This document shows positions 60,358 through 64,000 of a DNA stretch of 64,000 nucleotides, piece after piece (within the stretch, counting starts at the first letter, position 1; each line of letters starts with the position of its first letter). The notes beneath the pieces were generated by a model, which made no database searches, was not told the DNA's origin, and worked only from the letters and a program-made list of their open reading frames with translations. A program made the translations under genes and the position numbers. The DNA is from Tubiluchus corallicola (taxonomy: Eukaryota > Priapulida > Priapulimorpha > Priapulimorphida > Tubiluchidae), in contig JAQGDQ010000017.1 in assembly GCA_030141605.1 (NCBI GenBank), forward strand, positions 562,001 to 626,000. The letters are read 5' to 3'.

Positions 60358-62930
60358 CAAGGGTGTGCAAACTACAGCCCTCTGAAAGATCTTTCCTGCT
60401 CAGGTGAGGAATCAAGTATCAGGAAGATGTTTCTAGCTAAACTCAGCGCATGATCGCAAAGATAGTGTGGGTAGATCGCATGGCATTAATAGTTTAATGA
60501 TCATGACTTTAATGGCTAGCCCTTACAAGACAGTTGTCACTTAATGTCACTATCAGACATGATGAAATTTTACGATACTTGGAACACAAAAAAAGCGACA
60601 GAACACAGCAAACTATCACTGAACACGCCACTGAAACACTCAAATGTGCAAGAAATGCGAGAAGCAACATAGTAGGTAGATCATTTTCACTTGGTTGTAT
60701 TACAAAATAAATTATAAATATATTTATAAAATAACCTAGTCAAAATGATCTACCTACTATGACCAAGAAGACGAATGGGCCAATCAATTTATAAGTAGCT
60801 AGTAAGCTGAGAAAGTGTACTCAACCAAGGGGATTCACAGATATTAGTTTCTGTTTTGGTTCAGTAGTGGCTGTTTCATCAGTGTAGTGTTCTTATAGAT
60901 CAGTATCATGGATAAGAAAGAGGAAGATTGAAGAAGAACATAGAGTGACAGATGGACAGACGATTATTTTTTCATTGAGCAAAAAGATAAACCGACCTGT
61001 CTTATTTGTGGCGATAATTTTAGTGTGCTCAAAGAATACAACTTGAAGAGGCACTATGAAGCAAAACACTAAGACGGAAAGTTGGAAGGAGATAAGATAG
61101 CGGAGAAAATCAAGAAACTGAGAAGCACCCTTAGTGGTGAGCAATGTATGTTTCAGAAGTTACAAAGGAAAGGGGAAAACACAGTGTGAGCTAGCTATGT
61201 CATTTCGTATCATGTGTATGAAACCATATTCCGACGGCAATTTTGTGAAAGAATGTCTCTGTCATCTGTTTTGTGTCCAGAAAAGGCAAAAGACTTTGAG
61301 AAGATGAGCTTATAATCGATACCATGGCGGAAGATGTACGTGGAACACTGAAAAAGAAAATGAGTAAGTTCATTGCTCAGAGTTTTGCTACAGACGAGAG
61401 CATCGATCGCAAAGATACAGCTCAACTGGCCATGTTTATCAGAGGGGTGAATGAAAGCCTAAATGAGGTTGAAGAATTTATGAAAGGTATGACTACTGGC
61501 GCAGATCTTTTTCTTGAACTTAAGGAGGCATTTAGGCGCTTCAGTCTTGGCTGGAGCACCCTTTCTGGGATGACTACAGATGGCGCACCTGCTATGTCGG
61601 GAGAAAATACAGGCCTTGTGGTACAAATTAAGTCGGAAATGAAAGAGAGAAATCTGAAACCAGAATAACTTGTAGTATGTCATTGAAAAATTCGCCAAGA
61701 AAACTTGGCTGCAAAAGCCCTTGTAAATACGTTAATGGTCCAGTTGTACAAGCTATCAATTTCATCATAGCCAGAGGATTAAACCATCGACTATTCCAAC
61801 AGTTTTTGACGTATTTAGAAGCAGATCATCAGGACTTCATCTGCTTCTCGGAAGTTCGTTGGTTAAGAAACGGGAAGATGGTCAAACGCCTCTTTGATTT
61901 AAAGGAGGAGATAAAACTGTTTCTAGAGCTGAAGGGAAATCCAATGGAAGAACTAGATGATGAGGTGTGGGTGTGTGATATTGGCCTCATCGTAGATGTG
62001 ACGACGCATCTGAACAAACTGAATAATAAGCAACAAAAAAGAGGTCAGTACACAAATGAGATGTACGGACACATCAAGTCATTTCAAAACAAGATGAAAT
62101 TTTGGATACGAGAGATGGAAAACAAATGGCCTTGCTCATTTTTTCACTCTTAGGCAAGATGGATTATGTTGAGGGAAAGCAACAGAATTTCGTAAACAGT
62201 TTTAGAAACTACAGAATGAGTTCCGATCGAGATTTGAATATCTCCAAAAACATGATGATTCCATGAAAATGTTCACCGCGTCCTTCCATGCTGATGGTGT
62301 GCCCTCAGAGCTTCAAATGGAACTGATTGAGTTACAAGAGAGTGAAGATGTGAAAGTATATTTCCAGGATAATTCACATTGGGGACTTCTACAGAAAACA
62401 CTTGAAGGAAAGATTATTTCCTCACCCGCATAAATTCGTCGCAAAAGATATGGCATTGTTTGGTTCGACCTATGTTTGTGAGCAGTTCTTTTCAAGAATG
62501 GGGATTATGAAGTCCCTGTTCCGTTCTGTACTCACTGATGAATACCTGGAGAAAGGTTTGAAAGTGTTGACTTCATCCGTCGATTCAGCCAAATCTGGAC
62601 AAAGTTGTATCGCACAAAAATTGGTACCACGAGTCGAAATAATACAAATTTTACTACACAGACCATGTGATACAATGTACTAATATGCATTGTAATAAAA
62701 TTATCACTATCTGACACGAAAGTTGAATATAAATATTATATAAATTTTAATGATTTCTAGAATAGTTTTCCTTAGTGTACTGTAGTAGAAATCATGCACG
62801 GAGATCGGATGCAAAGAAATCACTATCAGATCCTGCTGTTCTTGGCTCCTTGACCAAACTGCATGCGGCCCGCAGAAATTGTGAAAAAGTTTAATGTGGC
62901 CCGGCGAGTTAGATAATTTGCACACCACTG
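60358..62930 (+). mobile_element. Full-length, inactivated hAT transposon (BED finger plus hAT transposase)
   Basis: A 2573-bp element. The left end CAAGGGTGTGCAAACTAC and the inverse of the right end (CAGTGGTGTGCAAATTATC) are matching terminal inverted repeats. The flanks TCATCGAA (60350-60357) and TCATAGAG (62931-62938) match at 6 of 8 bases, an aged hAT duplication. Inside: a BED-type zinc finger (CLIC and HYEAKH, about 60985-61068) preceded by DRWTDDYFF; transposase pieces at 61324-61668 (FATDESID and TTDGAPAM, two catalytic aspartates), 61677-62153 (ARGLNHRLFQQF, EVRWLRNGKMVKRLFDL) and 62402-62683 (GSTYVCEQFFSRM, the dimerisation end). The sequence is close to the GTF2IRD2/ZBED-like hAT lineage. 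At least two frameshifts and several stops inactivate it. Nested inside is a short hairpin (60668-60761). Confidence 0.9.
60668..60761. repeat. Short palindromic hairpin inside the hAT element
   Basis: CATAGTAGGTAGATCATTTT (from 60668) pairs with its inverse ending at 60761; the arms are about 29 bases with few mismatches around an AT-rich loop. It may be a separate foldback insertion, or a subterminal structure of the hAT element. Confidence 0.75.
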
Positions 62931-62938
62931 TCATAGAG

Positions 62939-63862
62939 AAATCACACTTTAACTTGTATGTCATTGACTCATTCATAATCTGTGTGCAGTGTATGCGCCT
63001 ATAATTGTTTTGGTCATAATTTTGCTAATTTTTGTAACCTTAAGTATGGCCCTGCAAAACGATAATTTTTCTACGTTCGTGGACCATTTTAGATAGAAAC
63101 CACATATGCCATTGAAGATTAGTATTGTAATAGTGCATAATACAGTAATCGATGAACATAGAGCTGATACTCATATTCTGAAGAACTAAGTTTGGGAGGC
63201 GAGGGTGATTCCTTGGGAGATGCAGCCAACATAGTAGCTCAACGTGGTAAACATTTCGTTTTTTGCCAAGCAGCTACAGCTAGGCCGGCTTTATCTCATG
63301 GAAAACCAAATGGGATGAACACTTTGAGTTATCAAGTGTTAGTTCTTTGCCAGAAACTCAATATAGAGAGCAGCATAACGCACTTGTGATTAACGTAACC
63401 GACAAAACCTTAAAGGTTATTCCGAACTTTACATACCTGATGCGGACAAACAAAATATCACCCATATGCTCAAAGAGTTACAACACCATACATGAGGCAA
63501 AATTAATTGCTGATGTCAGAAGAAAGAGACAGCCAAGATTTGCACACTGAAAAGAATGGCTGAACAACAGATTAATGCCACGTGTCATTGCACAGTAGAG
63601 ATACAGGGTTAATATTCCCTGTGAAATACCAGATTATCTAAATAATTAATTAACCAAAAATGTATTTTAGTTGTAGTTTGGCCATTCCATTCATTGAGGC
63701 TGTGTGCAAAAAGTTAGGTATTAAATTTTGATGACACATCTAAAAAAAGTCAGTGTATTTTTAAATAATTTATAGCAGACAAATGAAATCTTGTGAAGAT
63801 TTTACTGCACAAAGCTGTACTTATTTTGTAGAATATGCAACAAAATTGATTAGGCATTTTAG
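62939..63862. other. Region right of the hAT element
   Basis: No confidently supported gene. Open frames at 63192-63389 and 63347-63550 have no motif I recognise; they are somewhat less AT-rich and could be remnants of another mobile element. Confidence 0.35.
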
Positions 63863-64000
63863 GATGAGGTGGAAACCCTTACCAGAAATCCCTATTATTC
63901 TGTGACAGACAGAATAGCATCAGTGTTACCGTTGGCAGTAATCCCTGGACCGAGAAAGGTCAATGTAATGACTATTATCCAAGCAGCAATGACAATAAAA
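63863..64000 (+). CDS. Possible internal exon running off the window end
   Basis: A good acceptor (GGCATTTTAG) is followed by an open frame of 46 codons to the last base, beginning DEVETLTRNPYYSVTDRIAS. A second frame is also open over most of this stretch, so the coding frame is not certain. I recognise no family and cannot link it by phase to the cadherin-like gene upstream. Confidence 0.3.

Overview
The window is animal (metazoan) nuclear DNA. It is AT-rich, its genes are split by introns with ordinary GT/AG splice sites, and it carries a TGF-beta/activin type I receptor, the vesicle-fusion factor MON1, a cadherin-repeat membrane protein, Ty3/gypsy and BEL/Pao retroelement relics and many short inverted-repeat DNA transposons. 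Nothing is bacterial or organellar. I cannot place the species; an invertebrate, possibly a non-bilaterian, is a guess.

Layout. Positions 1-14,400 are mostly non-coding, with one convincing first coding exon on the minus strand (6560-6736). A complete, intronless TGF-beta/activin type I receptor lies on the minus strand at 14440-15984. A decayed Ty3/gypsy pol fragment occupies about 17.85-20.07 kb. MON1 runs on the minus strand from 32399 to 21224 and can be assembled into eight exons that join in frame (574 residues). Its introns hold a 54-bp-period minisatellite, a hAT-type MITE (28094-28536) and a second inverted-repeat element. From 32.4 to 38.3 kb there are nested repeats and a piggyBac-type MITE.

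A plus-strand gene of at least ten exons runs from 38369 to at least 54617. It encodes a signal peptide, an unrecognised N-terminal region of about 240 residues, three degenerate cadherin-like repeats and a transmembrane segment. This is the best candidate for something undescribed, and the ten-exon model was built here from splice sites and phases. Its introns are full of mobile DNA: a TA-target MITE with perfect 29-bp ends, a long-TIR element, a 136-bp near-perfect foldback, a tRNA-derived SINE and another hAT MITE.

From 55.7 kb to the end the window is mostly transposon relics: a MITE-like element, a BEL/Pao pol pseudogene broken by a 130-bp tandem duplication, a Ty3/gypsy RNase H scrap, and a full-length but inactivated hAT transposon with recognisable ends and target-site duplication (60358-62930). 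A possible new exon opens at 63863 and runs off the end. The three host genes have unrelated jobs (signalling, endosome maturation, cell surface/adhesion), so no operon-like cooperation is implied.
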